Notes under the pieces: generated by a model
Databases searched by the model: none
Seen by the model: the letters and a program-made list of their open reading frames with translations, nothing else
What the model was told of the DNA's origin: nothing
Made by a program: the position numbers and the translations under genes
Assembly (NCBI GenBank): GCA_918026815.1
Contig: CAKJVC010000150.1
Coordinates: forward strand, 930,001 to 994,000
Source: Chalara sp. BL73
Taxonomy: Eukaryota > Ascomycota > Leotiomycetes > Helotiales
Direction of reading: 5' to 3'
DNA: 64,000 nt
Shown here: positions 45,930 through 58,800 of the stretch, in pieces
How the letters are laid out: each line of letters starts with the position of its first letter
Numbering within the stretch: the first letter of the stretch is position 1

Positions 45930-47344
45930 TATAAGGAGCAGCTGGCTACTACGCCGAAGACCCTTCAATCCCGTTGACACAGCCATCACATGCCCCATTG
46001 CCCATTCCAAGGATACGGACATTTCAGCAAGGAGACCTGAGCTCCGTCCAACGGTGTCAAATGACCGGAAGTCCGCAATACCAGTAGAGAGGACCACTGT
46101 CACGGCTCTCCGAGCTCCCCAAACTCGGAGCCAGAAATCCCTTAGTCTGAAGACAATCGAGCCATCATTAAAGGAAAGTGGGCGCGGGCGCTAAGATACA
46201 CCCCTAAGCAATATATCTATCGAGAACGTGATGAAGACAGAAGACAAGGACGAATCAACACAAGCGCGTTTCGGTACGGAATCGCCTGTCTTTCCCACGG
46301 CTACTGCCTTTGAAGTAAGCATTATTCACACACAGGTTTCTTTTTCTGCCCACTGGTATGCGGCCAAAGGTGGCGTTTGCAGCTCTTAGTCCTCATCTAC
46401 CTGTGTCATCACCTTCGTTAAAGTACGCAAGATCAAGAATGGAAGCTCTTGAAGTGAAAACACACAGGCACCAATACTGCACACAAGCTCGCTTATTAGG
46501 GCTTTTACGGGAACGTTCCTTGGACGACGCCTGTCCAAATTTCAGCACGCATTGTGCTTACAGGGCTGGCAACCACCATGCTTTAGGGTGAAAATCCCTT
46601 GCGAAACTTATGTTACGCGAACTCGCCGAAAACCCTGCCAATGGATGTGAACCAGTTGGAAAGCAAGGCACCCGCGGTGCTCTTTTCATATTAACTCCAG
46701 AATCGTGCCTTCGTTGCAAAGGGACTGGCGGCATTCACAGAGAAGTTGAAGCACGAAGTTTTGTCTACTCACACTAGGATAAAGTTCAAGGAGAGCTTAT
46801 ACTAGTCTATCTTGGGAACATCTCTTTCGTGCGTTCTTACTTCTTGGCTTTGCGGTCAGAATAGTCCACATGCCGCTTATGTGATAGGCAGGTAGGTAGG
46901 CATACAAGGATTTGATGTTAGTCGTGGGACGAGATTTGGCTGCGGAAACGAGCGGGGCTGTTACAAAGATGTTGGCTGCGGAGTGGAACATCATAATGTA
47001 CAGCCGCCGAACGTGCTACGGAACCCCGAGATCGGAAGTGCGGTACCGGTCCTTCAAGAGACATCACCTAACCGGAGGCGGAGGCACTTCCAATATCATA
47101 TATTTCTCTCATCCTTTTAGCTTCACGACAGCAAGATGCAACACTCTTACGTTAAGTAGGACAATTTCCCTATGTCATTGTATATGTGGCAAATACTAAA
47201 GGATTTGTGAAGCAAGTTTAGTTTCTATTACAGGAAGATTGTTGTCTAATGGTTAGCAATGTATTATGCACAAACCACACCAGCACTATGGAACATTTAG
47301 ATCCATATTTTAAGGATTTCTATTAGTCCATCATATTATAGCCG
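45930..47344. other. Intergenic
   Basis: May hold the low-complexity tail of the kinase pseudogene (to about 46,600). No intact gene is recognised. Confidence 0.4.
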
Positions 47345-48393
47345 TCACCCATGGAGCTCATGCACCTGCGCCGTATCTAATTCCGAAGGTAGCTGACATG
47401 GTGAGGTTTGCACCCAGTAAGTTTCGACTCTTGTGGAATGTATAGGCTGTCTATCTGGATGTGCTGCGACTTCCTGTGCATATTGCGTTGAGCCTCCTAG
47501 CTCCGCAAGCACCTGTGGTCGTTTCTTGTGCCTCTTGCTGAAGAGGAATATTGCGATTCCTATAAATGCAAACCCTATTAATGTGGCTCCAATCCCGATT
47601 CCTGCCTTGGCACCGGACGAAATCTCAGATGATGAGGATCCTGGCTGGCTTCCAGATGACGTGATGTCGGTGCTTGCTAGCGCAGATTTTGTGGTCGTAG
47701 TTGAAGAGTTCGCAACTGTGGGGGTAACGAACATAGATACGAAATCGGTTGTTGCAGTAATTAGGATAGCTGTTGTTGGTATTACTGGCAAGGCGTTCTC
47801 TTGTCTGGGTCGAATTCCGGGCTCTATGCTAAAGAGTTTGCTGAATGATCTGCACATTTTACCACTACTGTGGCTCTGCGAGAAGCATAAAAAGAAATTC
47901 CCAGTGTCGATTGCCCAGTCGTGTGCGGAACGTGCATTTCTAGAAACACCGAACGTTCCATTACCTCCTGTTTGAGGAACCCAGGAACAAATAGTCACAG
48001 CGCTATAAGCACTAGGGCAAGAATCCGAGGAATCTAAATAAGTCGATCGTATTATTACCTAGAAAATAGCTCCCTTTAACAGGACTTACAGGGTATTTCA
48101 AAGACCAAAAATGTATTTGAGCTCTATAGGATTGGGCCAGCCGCTGCAGTTGTCCACAGCAAAATAAGTGGTAAGGTTCCCTGTTGATCTACAAATTCGT
48201 TAACTATATACCGGGCTGTTTCGTTTCAGTCAACAGGAAATGACGATGATATATCCCATGTTGTTGAAAAAGTTGGCAGAGGAGACGGCGGTTGTGGATC
48301 TTGTCGTAGGTGAAGCAAACCGTAGACTTCAGCTCTTAAGCACAATAACTCTAACAGTACAAACAGACCGTGACGCCGAGAAAATATCTTCAT
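47345..48393 (-). CDS. Single-pass surface glycoprotein with Ser/Thr-rich stalk (5' exons uncertain)
   Basis: The main exon starts near 48033 or 48059 and ends at 47345. It reads SSDSCPSAYSAVTICSWVPQ, then a Ser/Thr-rich region (SSTTTTKSALASTDITSSGS). One membrane helix follows (KAGIGIGATLIGFAFIGIAIFLF) with the basic stop-transfer KRHKKR, and then a 50-residue cytoplasmic tail ending HELHG. A separate signal-peptide exon (ATG at 48393, FVLLELLCLRAEVYG then RQDPQPPSPLPTF) lies upstream in the right orientation. A middle exon (about 48,090-48,190) is likely but its frame is ambiguous: one frame (NLTTYFAVDNCSGWPNP) hits a TGA. Either the exon borders need evidence or the gene is damaged there. 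The architecture resembles fungal wall-sensor-like proteins. Confidence 0.6.
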
Positions 48394-48426
48394 TGCGCAC
48401 ACGGTTTTGTCTGGCATACACCTCAA

Positions 48427-50408
48427 AGCAGAAAGTGGAAAATACCAGGCTTGCGAAATGGCCCTTCCTTGAAATTTGAAAGTTACAAAGAATACTTTGT
48501 GAGTGAGTGCAAGTCCTAATTTAATGAGTGGGGCATTGTTACAATGTGTCGCACAACATGTCTCAAGCGCAAGGAGAGATTGGAATGAATTTTTGCTGAT
48601 ACGAAGAAAAAAACCCCAGATACTAATGCGGCCAACCAGTAAAGATCTTTCGCCTCAAAGCTTACATTAGTGTTGCTTACACCGGTTTGAAACATAGCTG
48701 TTTATGTTGTAACATCGCAGGCCACAGCGCTAGTAAAGCCAATTAAACACAACAGCCTACCATCACAATTTTCAGCCTGTAAAAAGCATTTCTTAAAGTT
48801 TTAATCTGGCAGAATCGGCGGCTAAATAACTTTCAGCTTGTTCTCGGGTCAGGTCTTGGACCCTTTACATTGCGGGTTTTCAATGGCCCTTCTTCAACAA
48901 TAAAACCTTGCTATCAAAATTTGCAATCTGAGATACTTGTAACGATTGCAATCGGAGCAAGTTTTATCACTACACCAATGAGCCAAAAGGGATTCCTTAC
49001 TCCGCTATATATAGGTCATGTCGCCGCGTGACAGTTACATCGCATGTCTCGAGCTTAAAGGACATGAGAAGCACGCTAGGCTCCTACTTTTACGATGCAC
49101 CCCGCCTCGTCGTATAATGAGTGTTGCCATTACTATGTACACACCACTTCCCAAAGACTGGTATATAGTGGCACAACAACCTTTTTGGCCAATTGGCTTC
49201 GCCACCCTTGCAATTTCGGTGGAAGGTATGTAAGAGCTGGCAAGGATCAAGCGCTAAACGACCATGCAGAAACGGTAGATAGTGCAACGCATATAATGCA
49301 ATTCTTGCCAGGGTTTACTGTACAAGGCAGCCAACAATACACTATCATGATATTACACTATTTCCCACGCATGCGAGGCTATTCGTGCATTTCGGAAAGG
49401 TTGGTATGTTCATATGTACATATATTGCGCTTAATCTACTCAAGTGCGGCAGGGTACATTCCTTGCAAGATAGTAACCTTACTGTGTGAAATCAAGGTCA
49501 TAATGATTGATATGGCAGGCTGTCACGTAGTACGAAATATGTGGCCCAGGAGGCCAGGAACCGGAGGTTCGTTCCATGCCCACTAGTGCATTGAAGGATC
49601 GGTACCCGGTCCTGTATTAGAGGCGCAAAAACCCATATGATTACGAATTAATAAAGCTGAATAACCATTATACACAAGGCCATCGAATCACAGGATTCAA
49701 TGCTGTGGTGGATGCGGGTCTCGGACGGTTTCGGATAACCTACTGCAGCCTCCTACCAAAGAGCCCTAGGTAATGGGTTGTGTGGCATTACGTATGCAAT
49801 GCCATGCCTGATGGAAATATATGCTCTCTAGAAGTACGGCGTGAAGTTCAGGCAGCAATGCGCATAAGTGTGCGGCTCTGTGAAACCAACCACTATTACT
49901 TTACCATGTGTCTTTCGGTCTGCCGGCGGAACTGCTACTTCACAACTACACTACTCCTTTACTTCCCCGCTTGGGGATTGGCCTTGCTGGGTCAGCCATG
50001 AAATCGACCTCTCACTGACTTGTTTCAAACAGTTCGAGATCATGCCTGCGGAATATAGTCGCAAGGCTTCGTACAACTCTATTCTCAATTTGCCGAATGA
50101 ATCCGTCGCAAATGATTTTTTGGTAACATGTCCAATGCCTAAGAACGAAACATGCCCGGCAAGAGCGGTTTAAGAGATATATTCCGTAGGAGAGTTATGT
50201 TCCGTAGGAGCCTTTTGCCTTGTAGGTGTATTGAAATCTCAGGCACCGCAGCTCCACATTTTCACTTTTCTCTGTACATATATATGTATACAGGCCAGGG
50301 GCGTCCATCTCAGAGAGCACAATCAGTTAATCCGCTCTTTATCAGCATTTCCCCGAGCCGCTTTCTGACAATTGAAACTCGACGTAGCCGGGCACTGCTC
50401 CCAGCACA
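48427..50408. other. Long intergenic region
   Basis: Frames of up to 163 codons (49,095-49,586) have no recognisable motif. I see no supportable gene. Confidence 0.4.
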
Positions 50409-51979
50409 TCAAGATGCCTTTCTCAGCCAAGGATGGTAGTAAGCCTGCCCGGCGGTGAGGCGATCCTCTGGCAGCCAGCAGAGCAAACATCGAAGGAAGT
50501 CGAGAAACTGATCTTTATCATTTCCGGCCAGAGTATTGGCAAGAGACTCTAATTTTTTCTCCGGTAAAAGAACGGGGCCTTTCCATTTGCCTAAATTAAG
50601 CAAGTTCGTTAACGTAGGTGAACAGAGTATAGCAGAGCTTTTTAAAGACTTGATTTTGGTTACACTTACCGTTTTCATTCCAGTATTTGCTTGTGTCTTT
50701 GCTTCTATTTAAAAATTCGGACGGTGGCGGACCAAGAAGAGCGGTCATCGCTGCGAGATGGAGAGCGTCATTCAGCTCTTCAGACTCGTAGTCGTAAATG
50801 CAGAAAAGACTTTCGCGTTCAAGAAGGTCCCAGCCCTATCGTAAAAAGGCAGTTAGCCTTAATAAATAAAACTATTAGAAAGAAAAATCTCACTAAAAGC
50901 CCTACACTCCAGATATCTACAGCATTTCCCCACTTCATATTAAGAATAACTTCGGGTGCTCGGTATGGCACCGGCATAGCTTTGCCGCTATGCTCGTTGC
51001 CAATGCGTGCTTGCCCTAAGTCGCAGATAGTAAGCGGCCCTGCACCTCCTAGCATATACCGAGATATATAGATGGTAATGTCGCCGACCTGCTTCCTCGC
51101 CGATGGCTTTCGGATTTCGTCGTCTTCCAACTGAGAAAGAACCGAATCGTTTGTAATAGCAATAAGCAGATTGTCCGAGTGGAGGTCTTATTGTTGGCTA
51201 GTCAGACAGAAAATACTCCGCCGGGGCTGCTGGGGCTAATTGCTTACCAGTATGGATCACGTTTGCCTCATGAATGAAGTTCAGTCCAATTAGTATTTGA
51301 TCAAGAGCGCTCACGACGAGAGGCTGCTGGAAGACCCCATTTTTCTGCAGTTCATGCAAAGTTCTAAGACTCATACCCAGAGGTGTCATGATAAAAACAT
51401 CGTGTTCACCATTAGGGCCTTTCAGCTTGAATGAATCTTCGAGTTGTCGAATGTATTCCCGGCCCGGATGCTCTGTACTGGCGCCAGCTAAGTGCCGATA
51501 GACCTCAAGCTCCTGATTGCGTTTTAGAGTATTGACATGTACTTTCAGCGCCCAGTATTTCCGGTCTCTTAATTGACGTTAAAAATCTTGAGCAAAATGA
51601 CTGAAAAGGGAAAGAAGCAAAAGACATACCTGAGATCATGGCATAACCATACAGTGGAGCTTGTACCGTAGCCTAGCTTAGCAACTACCTGGTAGCGATC
51701 CTTAATAACCGTGCCAATCCGCATAGGGTAATAGTCGTCACGATTATAGAAAGGTAGTCGCTCCTCCTCCACCATTTGGAATGAGTCGATAACTTCAAAT
51801 CCGCTCGATGGAAATTCACATGGCGGGAGCAATGCCACCTGGCTGGAATATTTTTGGGAGGTCATAGTGAACCGCGACCTTAAAGTAGGTAGGTAGAGAC
51901 ACGGTCGCGCCGATTGAAACGGACGAAAGAACTGCCTTAGAAACATGTTTGAAGGACCTATCGACACTGTTTGCGTCAA
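50409..51979 (-). CDS. SRPK-like protein kinase, five exons
   Basis: Exons 51630-51979, 51248-51567, 50894-51186, 50670-50835 and 50409-50590 join in phase to 436 residues. Introns are 62, 61, 58 and 79 bp. The glycine loop is KLGYGTSSTVWLCHDL and the ATP-binding Lys is in YWALKVHVNTLKR, created by the first splice. The catalytic loop, split by the second intron, reads VIHTDLHSDNLLI; the DFG equivalent is CDLGQARI; the APE motif is PYRAPEVIL, followed by WGNAVDIWSVGLL. The order and the HTD/DLG variants match the fungal SRPK-like family, which phosphorylates Ser/Arg-rich proteins. The usual Lys of HxDxKxxN is His here. An inner ATG (51946) is an alternative start. The frame is undamaged. Confidence 0.85.
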
Positions 51980-52848
51980 GGTAGTCGAGCCTTTTCTGGC
52001 ATGGCATCTGTCACGTGTGCCAAGCCACCGCCCACACTAGAACGGATCTGATTTGTGACACAATGGGGATGTTTCTGCCTGACGGGATGCCTGGACGGAT
52101 ACTGGGGTCGTGGTACGTGCTCCGTACTAGACGCCTTAGTTGGCTCTTTGGGTAATGACGATATGCGGTATATGATATTCTACATACAGTAAACAGTCAG
52201 AGGAAACTACGCCTCGATGTAGATCCCCGCTCTCCAAGCAATAGATCCTATTGGCGGGAACTAATCAGGCGCTGCGTGTTTGAAACTCTCTAGAGACTGA
52301 AGTTATATTCTCTTCGACTAATACAGCATCAGCCAACGAAATAGCAAATGCGGAGCTCAAATTGATTGAACGACTGCAAATAAAATATCCCGTAGAACGA
52401 AATAGACGAGGAGTACTTGCAGCAAGAAAAAATGGCAAAGCTTAAAGCTGGATCTTTGAAAGTTTCCAGACAAGCCTCCAGCATAGTACAAACAGGCTTG
52501 AAACATGGTGCAGGCTAAAGGTGAGTAGGCTTCCTTTCGTAGATAGACAGGCGGCAGCTCAATCTCTCTGCCTTTAAACCTTTAAGTACGCATTCAAATA
52601 AGCTCAGGATGAACAGATAGAACATAGTTCGTTTGGTCAAGTATGTAGAGTCGGGCAAACCCAAATGTTCTCAAATCCCTTGTTGATACTACCAATAATA
52701 GCATTGGCCATTGTAATAAGCATACCATTTTGATACTCATCGGGCCAATTTCCTTCCACCCAATTCGTGCCGTTTCGCCATTATACGTACTTGGTCTGCT
52801 TGTTATCCTTTATGTGATGTTGGAGACACTTGACTCCAAGGTGCCAGA
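51980..52848. other. Intergenic
   Basis: No gene is recognised. Confidence 0.4.
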
Positions 52849-53341
52849 CTAACCAGATGTGCCGCTACTGAAGCCTGCTTTACCACCTGAGCGAGCTCTA
52901 CCACCGTAGTCAACCTTTCCATTCAGGTGGATGTGTCCTGATATAACTCTCTTGTTCCCTTGGAAGAAATTCGCACCGATCACATTTGAATGCGTTGTGA
53001 CTTTGTAAGACTGGTGAGCTTTAGCACCTCTGTTATTTCATTCTTTGTCAGCTCCATTTTAGATCGTTGCTAGCCGCTTCAAATTGTGTTCTATTCAAAT
53101 TGTACATACGCAATTTTAAAGCCATCAACAGTTGGGAACTAGGACCGATCAGTATATACTAACAGCTGGCAAATTACCTTGTGGAGGAGGAGTGCGCACA
53201 TCGATGCTGACAGTTTGCACTGCAATGTTAATGGCTGAAAGCCACTGCACGCCAGTTGATTTATTTTTTTTCTTTTACGTGAACCATTGTCACGCTGCCC
53301 ACTATCTTGAGAGCTTTCGCCACAGAATTCATTGGAGACAT
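52849..53341 (-). CDS. Possible small multi-exon gene; last exon resembles a HET-s-type amyloid motif
   Basis: The last exon (52849-53029, acceptor AATAACAG) is open for about 59 residues to a TAG. It reads GAKAHQSYKVTTHSNVIGAN, then FFQGNKRVISGHIHLNGKV, and ends in a Gly/Ser-rich tail. The pattern N-x(8)-G-x-x-R-V-x-x-G has the spacing seen in HET-s prion-domain repeats. Upstream pieces in the same orientation look coding: MSPMNSVAKALKIVGSV at 53341 and INIAVQTVSIDVRTPPPQ near 53,165-53,215. I could not find one set of introns that joins all pieces in phase, so the model is tentative, and the gene may be decayed. No other domain is recognised. Confidence 0.3.
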
Positions 53342-55118
53342 GTTGGAACTACCAAAAACAGAAAATGCGGCTTGAGGTGAGTCGTGGAGTGTTCTTGGAA
53401 AAAAGAAGTATTTGTAAAGTGGCACGTAACTACATGACAAAGAAGTGCTGATAGCGGACCCGCTCAGAAGCTGGAGGTCGGATTTGAAAATTGCCCGGAT
53501 CCTAAGAATCGAACTACTCACAGGTTACTATTGACTTAATTACCAAATGGGTGAAAAGCAGGAGACATATTTGCGAGATGGACTCTATCATATTTATAGA
53601 GCTGCATTTAAAGTAGACCACCACGTCCAACAGTGACTCAGCCTGTTACAGAAATAGGCTTGGAGTTGTGGAAGCAAATTGAACAACTACCGGCTAACTC
53701 TGTGCCACTATGGAATGTGCATTATCCCAGACTTGCCGCGCAGGTTCTGTCTGAATCACTAGATACCACTCGATCTCGTAACTCCATTTATCGCATCTAC
53801 GAGAGATTTAGGACAGTGCAGGTTGAAACATTCATTGGTTGCCCAAGATATCTACTATTATCGAATATTCACATGTTTTAACCCCAGACTGTAATCGACG
53901 TATGTGCCGCTTTCTGACCAACTTTTGGCTACTTCAAGCTCAACTCAACAGCTCAATTTGATAAACATGACTGATCCGACTAAAATTAGTGCTCATATAT
54001 ATACCTGTATAAGCAACCAAGCGGTCAGCGTTGTAAACGGGGTAAACATGGATTAGTACAAACCTAGGGGGAGATATTTGTCTCTTCAAATGAAGGTCCA
54101 TTTAACAGACATAGTTGACAGAGGCAAAATTAGCCCAGATAAACGATTTTGAGATTTCAAAGCGGACGAAAGTTTATAACTTGGATTTAGACACTAGTCA
54201 GGCAGAGAATCGATATTACCAAAAGCATTTATAAATATCCTACTACATAATAAAAAAGTTGGGCTCAGTCTGCAAACCCGCTATCACTGGGACACATTAC
54301 AATTGTACATACGAATATAACCAAGGATTAATTTCTTGATTTTCCTATATGAAGCAAGCTTCTTGTCTTATCAATGCATATTTTTGCTTAGCAGTCGTCT
54401 TCGAGCGGTTTAAAAAGATCTACTAATAACATACCGAATCTGATTCCCAGCCCATTTTAGCCGCACATACTTGACATGAACCAACCTGTGTCTGAGGCCA
54501 CCATGCAGCGCCAGACATGGTTTCTTAATCGGCAGCCATAATCAGCCTCAAGGTCAACTGCCAAGAACGCCTTAAAAGTGGACATCATGTTTATATTTGT
54601 GTACATTTTCGACAAACCTTGTCCCCTCCACTTACTCAAGATAGAAAAGGGGACCTCTTCCTGCCCAGAATTCCACTCACGCTGAGGCGCTAATTACCCT
54701 TGGCTTATCCTCGGCATCGGCGCAAATAAACTTCATTCACTCACCTATTGGCTGCCCTAAAGCGTCGACGACGGCAGGGTTGGCGTAGCTTAAAGTAAGG
54801 CTTTCCCCACGCAACACCGCTCGTATTTGGCTCAGATTTCAGACAGAGCTCAACGGCATGTCTGCAGAGGCATAGCCAACTTTTGAGGGGTCAACGACTA
54901 TTACAAAGGGGGGAAATAGGGCCTTGCCCCGGATATTGATAATTCTACGTGGGCAGAATCCTCTCACCGCCTGGTATTCGAGCAGAACACTAGTATACTA
55001 GCGCATGCGTCTTTCTCATGACTGATCGTTCGTTTTAAGGACGTGATTCCCCCCAGCTCGCCGATCATTCCACCTGCTAACAAGTCGATTGACTCTTCCG
55101 CTCCCGCCATCGTCTGAT
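53342..55118. other. Intergenic
   Basis: A frame of 82 codons at 53,633-53,881 has no motif. No gene is supported. Confidence 0.4.
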
Positions 55119-57106
55119 ATGGAACAGCCGTACGAGTACCGACCATTGGATCCGAACAGGCAGGAGATCCGCTTGTTCGAGCTGTTGCCAGCAACAAGCC
55201 CTGATGCGCGCGTCTGCGGGACGCTCTTCGTTGTCTCGCTAGATGAGAATCCGGAGTACGACGCGTTGAGCTACGTTTGGGGCAACCAACAATCTCCTCT
55301 CAGTATCGTCATCAACGAATGGTTCGTCTTGGCCGTGGGGGCCAACCTTTACAATGCCATGGTTGATCTCCGACGTCGAGACAAGTCGAGAATCATCTGG
55401 GTGGATGGGATGTGCATCAATCAGAAAGATCTCAAAGAGAGGGGAAACCAGGTGCAGCATATGCGCCACATCTACTCCGAAGCGAGGACAGTTCGGGCAT
55501 GGTTGGACCAGCACGTCGACCCGGCGTCTCATGCCTTCGCGGATGCTTTCAAAGCGCTCTTGGGTCTTGGAAAGGACGTCACTCTAGCAGATTACACCTT
55601 CGAGTTCTGGCGGCCGGTTCTTGATATTCTCCGAAACCCTTATTGGACTCGACTCTGGGTACAGCAGGAGTTTGTGCTTGCAAAGAGCCAAGTCTGCCTC
55701 CACTGCTGCAGCGATGAGCTCCCACTCAAGCCTTTCTTGGCCCTTTACAAATCCGACTCTCATATTACGGGTATCGACCTCCCAACGCTGATAAATTCTT
55801 GGAATGATACGAAGCAAATCATCTATCCTAATGCGAAACAACTCCGCTTCGACATTAACGATTATTTGGGCCCGCTAGGTCTTATTGCAAACATGAACTA
55901 CCTTCACGACTACGTGTGGAAATATAATACATCTGGAGGCAATTTGCAGGACTTATTCCACTTGTTCATGGCTTCGGAACATCTCAAGATGTCCGACTCT
56001 AGGGATAGGGTATACGGTCTTCTTGGTCTCGCTAGAGACTTCGACGCCAACGATTTCGAAATTCGGTACGATTTGGATGTCGTCGAAGTGTATTCGCAGG
56101 TGAGAGAGACTGGATGCCTTCCAGAAGCCCTGTAATGTAAGAGCAATAGTATTAAGAATATTCGCAGGTGCCTCAGTTGTGCATCAAGAAGCGTGGAAGC
56201 CTGGAATTTCTATCCATGGCCGGAATCAATTCGGCGACTGCTAGCCATCCATCGTGGTTCCCATCATACAGAATGGAGGGGGAATTTGGACGATCCTGCA
56301 TTGCCGCTTTAAATTGGCAGGCGGCTGGTAGCACCACCGCCTCGAACGCCCTCATCCATTCTAAAGGAAGAGGGTTGAGGCTCCGAGGGTTCATGGTGGA
56401 TCGAGTAGGGGACATGGGCTCGGTATCGCCCTTGAACGCGGCATCGATCACTACATTAATCCAACAACTAGAGTGGCTATGCTCTCGGCAGTGCCTTGAG
56501 AGAGCCGACACACACCTTAGCAGGGAAGCTATTTGTCTCCTCACTTCCTTCTTCTCCGAACGTGAGAGGAAGGGTTATAATCAAGAGGAGATCAAGATTT
56601 TTGGCAAAAACGTTAAACCTAGTTACTTTAGTAAGGGTCACGACGAAGAGGAGCTCTTCGCTCTCAGCAAATCCGTTCTCAGGAAGTCGGTTGTGTTTTC
56701 TAAATCCAACCCGCATGCCACGTTGGAAGACTGGCAAAATTCACTCCACCCCTCCTCCTACGGATTCTACGGGGTACTGACTACAGATGAGTATAGGCTA
56801 TTAGGGGATATACGTGTTGCTCTTCTCGGCCAGGCGTTTATTGCCACAGCGGGGGGAGCATTGGGAACGGCAGCTGCAGTACCTATAACCATAGGCCCCA
56901 ACGGGGACGAGGTATGGGTGTTGTTCGGCTGTCCTGTGCCAGTGATTCTTCGACCAGACCCAAATATTACCGGCCGGTACAGCGTCGTGTGTTCGGCAAC
57001 AATACCCAGTTTGATGAGAGGCGAGGCTTGTGAAGGACTAGCTGAGGACGGCACCTTCAGCCACGGTTCCGGTAGGCCTGATGTAGTAGAGATAGATCTC
57101 TTCTAA
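55119..57106 (+). CDS. HET-domain protein 4, two exons
   Basis: Exons 55119-56099 and 56168-57106 give 639 residues. The 68-bp intron (GTGAGA..TTCGCAG) keeps the phase and joins VVEVYSQ to VPQLCIKKRGSLEFL. The start ATG precedes the usual EYRPLDPNRQEIRLFELLPA. HET motifs are YDALSYVWGNQQ at about residues 47-58 and IWVDGMCINQKDLKERGNQV at about 93-112, followed by MRHIYSEARTVRAWLDQ and NPYWTRLWVQQEFVLA. DSRDRVYGLLGLARD and SWFPSYRMEGEF follow in order. The C-terminus has PVILRPDPNITGRYSVVCSA with a degenerate 'lMRGEA' ending. The gene looks intact and, like the other HET genes, should function in nonself recognition and cell death. Confidence 0.93.
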
Positions 57107-57267
57107 AGGCGGAGAAACTAGGAGGCGCACAAGTTAGGACTAGCATTGACGCGAAAAGGTGAGGTCATCCAGGAGAAGATGTTGAACAGTGTTGAACTCA
57201 GGAGGCCAAGTGGCCTTGGGGTGTGTACTTCCGGGGATGCCGGCATCTCGTGAGTGGTTACCGTAGC

Positions 57268-57555
57268 TGTCATACTTGATGTATTATTTTGTGGCTACGG
57301 TTTAGAACCATAGACAGTTACGTAATAGATCAAGAGGATCATAGGGATCAGGATCGACCGCCCCGGCCCGTATGATCCGGAAAGATCCTATACGCGAATA
57401 GTCCTATATAAGACTAGGTCTCCACCCGTAGAGAGGAGTTTTATACTCAACTCAAATAGTACTCTCTTTATATACTGGCAACGACCGCAGACCGTTAATT
57501 ATACTATAATACACCTGTCTCTTACCCCAGCGACTGTTTAACTCGCATCGTTACA
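57268..57555 (+). mobile_element. Solo long terminal repeat candidate
   Basis: A block of about 288 bp begins TGTCATACTTGATG and ends CATCGTTACA, with TG..CA ends. It holds a TATA box (CTATATAAGACTAGG), a pyrimidine-rich leader downstream and short ATCC/GGAT palindromes. No polymerase or capsid frame flanks it. No target duplication is evident, so the edges are approximate. Confidence 0.45.
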
Positions 57556-58800
57556 AACAGCTACTTACGCACCGAAATAAAACGTAACTAGTGAAAGAGA
57601 GAACTAATCTTGAGTCTATGGGCACCACATCTCAACCGCAGATGTATTGCGTCTCGAAGGTCGTTTGTCACAGCTCGCAATAGCATTGCTGCGTCGAATC
57701 AGAGATATGTCGTCCAGAATGCCCGGTACCCGGCTCTAGTAAATGCCTGACCATCATTGTATCTACTGATGTATTGTGAGAACAGGTGGCATTTGAAGTG
57801 GCCGAAGGTGCTTTGATTATTTTCAGAATCCCGGAGTTAAAATCTGTAATCAACGGCCACGTGAAGGGTAACCCTTAGACACAGAGTTGCTGGGAAACCA
57901 CAAAAAGCGGGCGGCCAAGCAGTCAAACTGAGATTAATACAGTAGGATTTGAAATCGGCATTACAATTTTGCAAACGGGTCCCAATACATTGACGGCAGC
58001 CTCAACTGGGGTCGTTGACCAATACAATAGGCAACTTTGGCAGAATTATGGGGTCAAAAGTCCTAAAAACAGATACCAGGGATGGGTTTATTGGTCCCAA
58101 GACCACAGCCTCTCCACAGTCTTTCAGTCGATGTCCACTAGCCAATCAATTAACTTAATTGAGTTGGCCTTGTGCTTATTAAGTATTTCCGTCCCATGAC
58201 TTGGCGTCATGCGTTTTTAAGTTCATTGATCGTCAAAGTGAAAGTAATCATCGGAGGAAGATTTGACCATTATCCGTGACTGGGAACAGCCAAGCACCTA
58301 AGTCAACCAGTGCCCTTGGCAACAGCGCGGCATTGGCTGCAGTGCCTCGCCAACCTTGTCTATGGCAACCCTGTATCTTGGCCCTGGAATGCGGGCAGTA
58401 CATTAGGAGAGTATTGACGTCGTCTTTGGAGCAATCCTGCCAGGGCTGTAGTGCCAAAAACCATAGAAGCGAAAGGCGAAACATCATGGGCCACACTGTT
58501 CGAAGGGGGTGACAGAACTGAGGGTCCACCCAGTAAGGCGGTGAGTGTTTTAAACCAATCAAACATCCAGACCGGTGGCTCTTGCCCTATAAATTCCCTC
58601 TTCCAGCAGCGGCAGAAACATGGTTGGACCGTCCGTTTCGGCAGCCCCCCCCCCCGGGTACTATATTAATCCTTACTGATAGATTAGGCTAGTGGGGTGG
58701 AGAGCCACGAAGGATGGCGTATATGTTAGCCTACTCAGGTTGGGTATTCAAGGAAAAATTGTTCTTCTTCTGGATTTAACATTTGTTGATGGCTTATAAG
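57556..58800. other. Intergenic
   Basis: Contains an 11-base C run (58,645-58,655). Short frames on both strands have no recognisable domain. No gene is supported. Confidence 0.4.

Noticed and set aside
49095..49586. 163-codon plus-strand frame
   Set aside because: No domain and several overlapping frames of similar length; it looks like chance.
53633..53881. 82-codon plus-strand frame
   Set aside because: Reads smoothly but has no recognisable motif or splice partner; not enough to call a gene.
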